In this document: piece by piece, positions 41,166 through 41,364 of the stretch | Numbering within the stretch: position 1 is the first letter of the stretch | Layout: every line of letters starts with the position of its first letter | Assembly: GCA_902784475.1 (NCBI GenBank) | Contig: CACZUX010000018.1 | Span: 1-41,364, forward strand | Length of the DNA stretch: 41,364 nt | From: an uncultured Bacteroidales bacterium | GTDB taxonomy: Bacteria > Bacteroidota > Bacteroidia > Bacteroidales > Bacteroidaceae | Direction of reading: 5' to 3' | The notes under the pieces: generated by a model | The model's input: only the letters and a program-made list of their open reading frames with translations | The model's database searches: none | What the model was told of the DNA's origin: nothing | Program-made: the position numbers and the translations under genes

Positions 41166-41364
41166 TTATTGTCTTGTTATCCTGAAAGTACAGCAATCGC
41201 CACCTCTGAGTATCGTGTTGACGATTTGAACATCAAATATGCTGTTCGGCTCAAGTTGTGACAGAATATATAAAATGCTCTGGCGCGAACACTCGCATTG
41301 CTGCGGACAACTTCTCATTCCACATTTCACTTTAGGGCACGAACACTCCAAATAACTCAGTTCA
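41166..41364 (-). CDS. Cysteine-rich protein, C-terminal fragment (cut by window edge)
   Basis: The frame is open from the right edge to a TAA at 41166-41168, giving the last 65 residues of a leftward gene. A TTG at 41351 could be taken as a start, but coding continues upstream of it (ELSY), so truncation by the window is more likely. Eight cysteines are visible: CSC, C, C, CEC and a CC pair. The ending ILRGGDCCTFRI resembles C-termini of L-2-amino-thiazoline-4-carboxylate hydrolase-like proteins, where a GDDCCDF-type motif follows an earlier Cys. That assignment is tentative. Confidence 0.6.
   Translation of the reverse strand, partial: ELSYLECSCPKVKCGMRSCPQQCECSRQSILYILSQLEPNSIFDVQIVNTILRGGDCCTFRITRQ

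Overview
The window looks like a chromosomal segment of a Bacteroidales bacterium, most likely Prevotellaceae. The evidence is a set of Bacteroidetes-type -7 promoter boxes (TAnnTTTG, seen as TATCTTTG, TACCTTTG, TATATTTG or TAATTTTG) in front of most transcription units, weak Shine-Dalgarno signals, and lineage-typical families: DUF4468, the Porin_10-like putative porin, DUF1573, GH127/GH146, PPi-dependent phosphofructokinase, pyruvate phosphate dikinase and stand-alone TrpB2. I see no rRNA, CRISPR array, transposase, integrase or phage gene; most of the window is housekeeping DNA with a carbohydrate and envelope flavour.

Layout, left to right. (1) 1-9087, all leftward: fabD, a cytoplasmic GH13 enzyme, mannose-1-phosphate guanylyltransferase, nth, guaA, trpB2, a long-chain acyl-CoA synthetase, and the first 29 codons of a second, paralogous synthetase cut by the window edge. 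Gaps are short and one promoter lies upstream of fabD. (2) 9585-15158, rightward: a RelA/SpoT homologue with an intact hydrolase but a degraded synthetase, then a large secreted GH127/GH146-type arabinofuranosidase. (3) 15247-19551, leftward: GDP-fucose synthase coupled to an unusual mannose-6-phosphate isomerase; further right, tRNA-Arg(TCT), UDP-glucose dehydrogenase and a GTG-started lipoprotein, apparently one transcript. (4) 19670-32095, rightward: riboflavin synthase, then a ten-gene run (TolC, MacA-like adaptor, MacB-like ATPase and permease, DUF4468, putative porin, Gfo/Idh/MocA oxidoreductase, DUF1573, DUF2264, ModF-like double ATPase) with no gap over 35 nt, ending at a strong terminator. 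(5) 32120-35811, leftward: ppdK and an Asp/Glu-tailed protein of unknown function. (6) 35948-37895, rightward: rlmD and an HD-domain protein. (7) 37878-40391, leftward: PPi-phosphofructokinase and a membrane-anchored GH25 lysozyme-like protein. (8) 40392-41165: a gene-poor stretch with orphan promoters, inverted repeats and direct repeats, followed by the C-terminal end of a cysteine-rich protein entering from the right.

Functionally the window links nucleotide-sugar supply (ManA, mannose-1-P guanylyltransferase, Fcl, Ugd) to envelope and capsule synthesis, PPi-based glycolysis (Pfp, PpdK), lipid metabolism (FabD, acyl-CoA synthetases) and an efflux/envelope operon.

The most interesting unexplained signal is a family of three intergenic arrays with an exact 11-bp period (consensus [C/G]TCTGAGnnnn) at 9325-9390, 17284-17338 and 41067-41110. 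Units change from a C-start to a G-start in the same order in all three. Two arrays share a 26-nt core and lie 144-146 bp from a leftward -7 box. Other points worth checking are the ManA that lacks the segment carrying a conserved metal-ligand motif, the RSH with a broken synthetase site, the asymmetric double ATPase, and a terminator-like hairpin inside the start of the GH25 gene.
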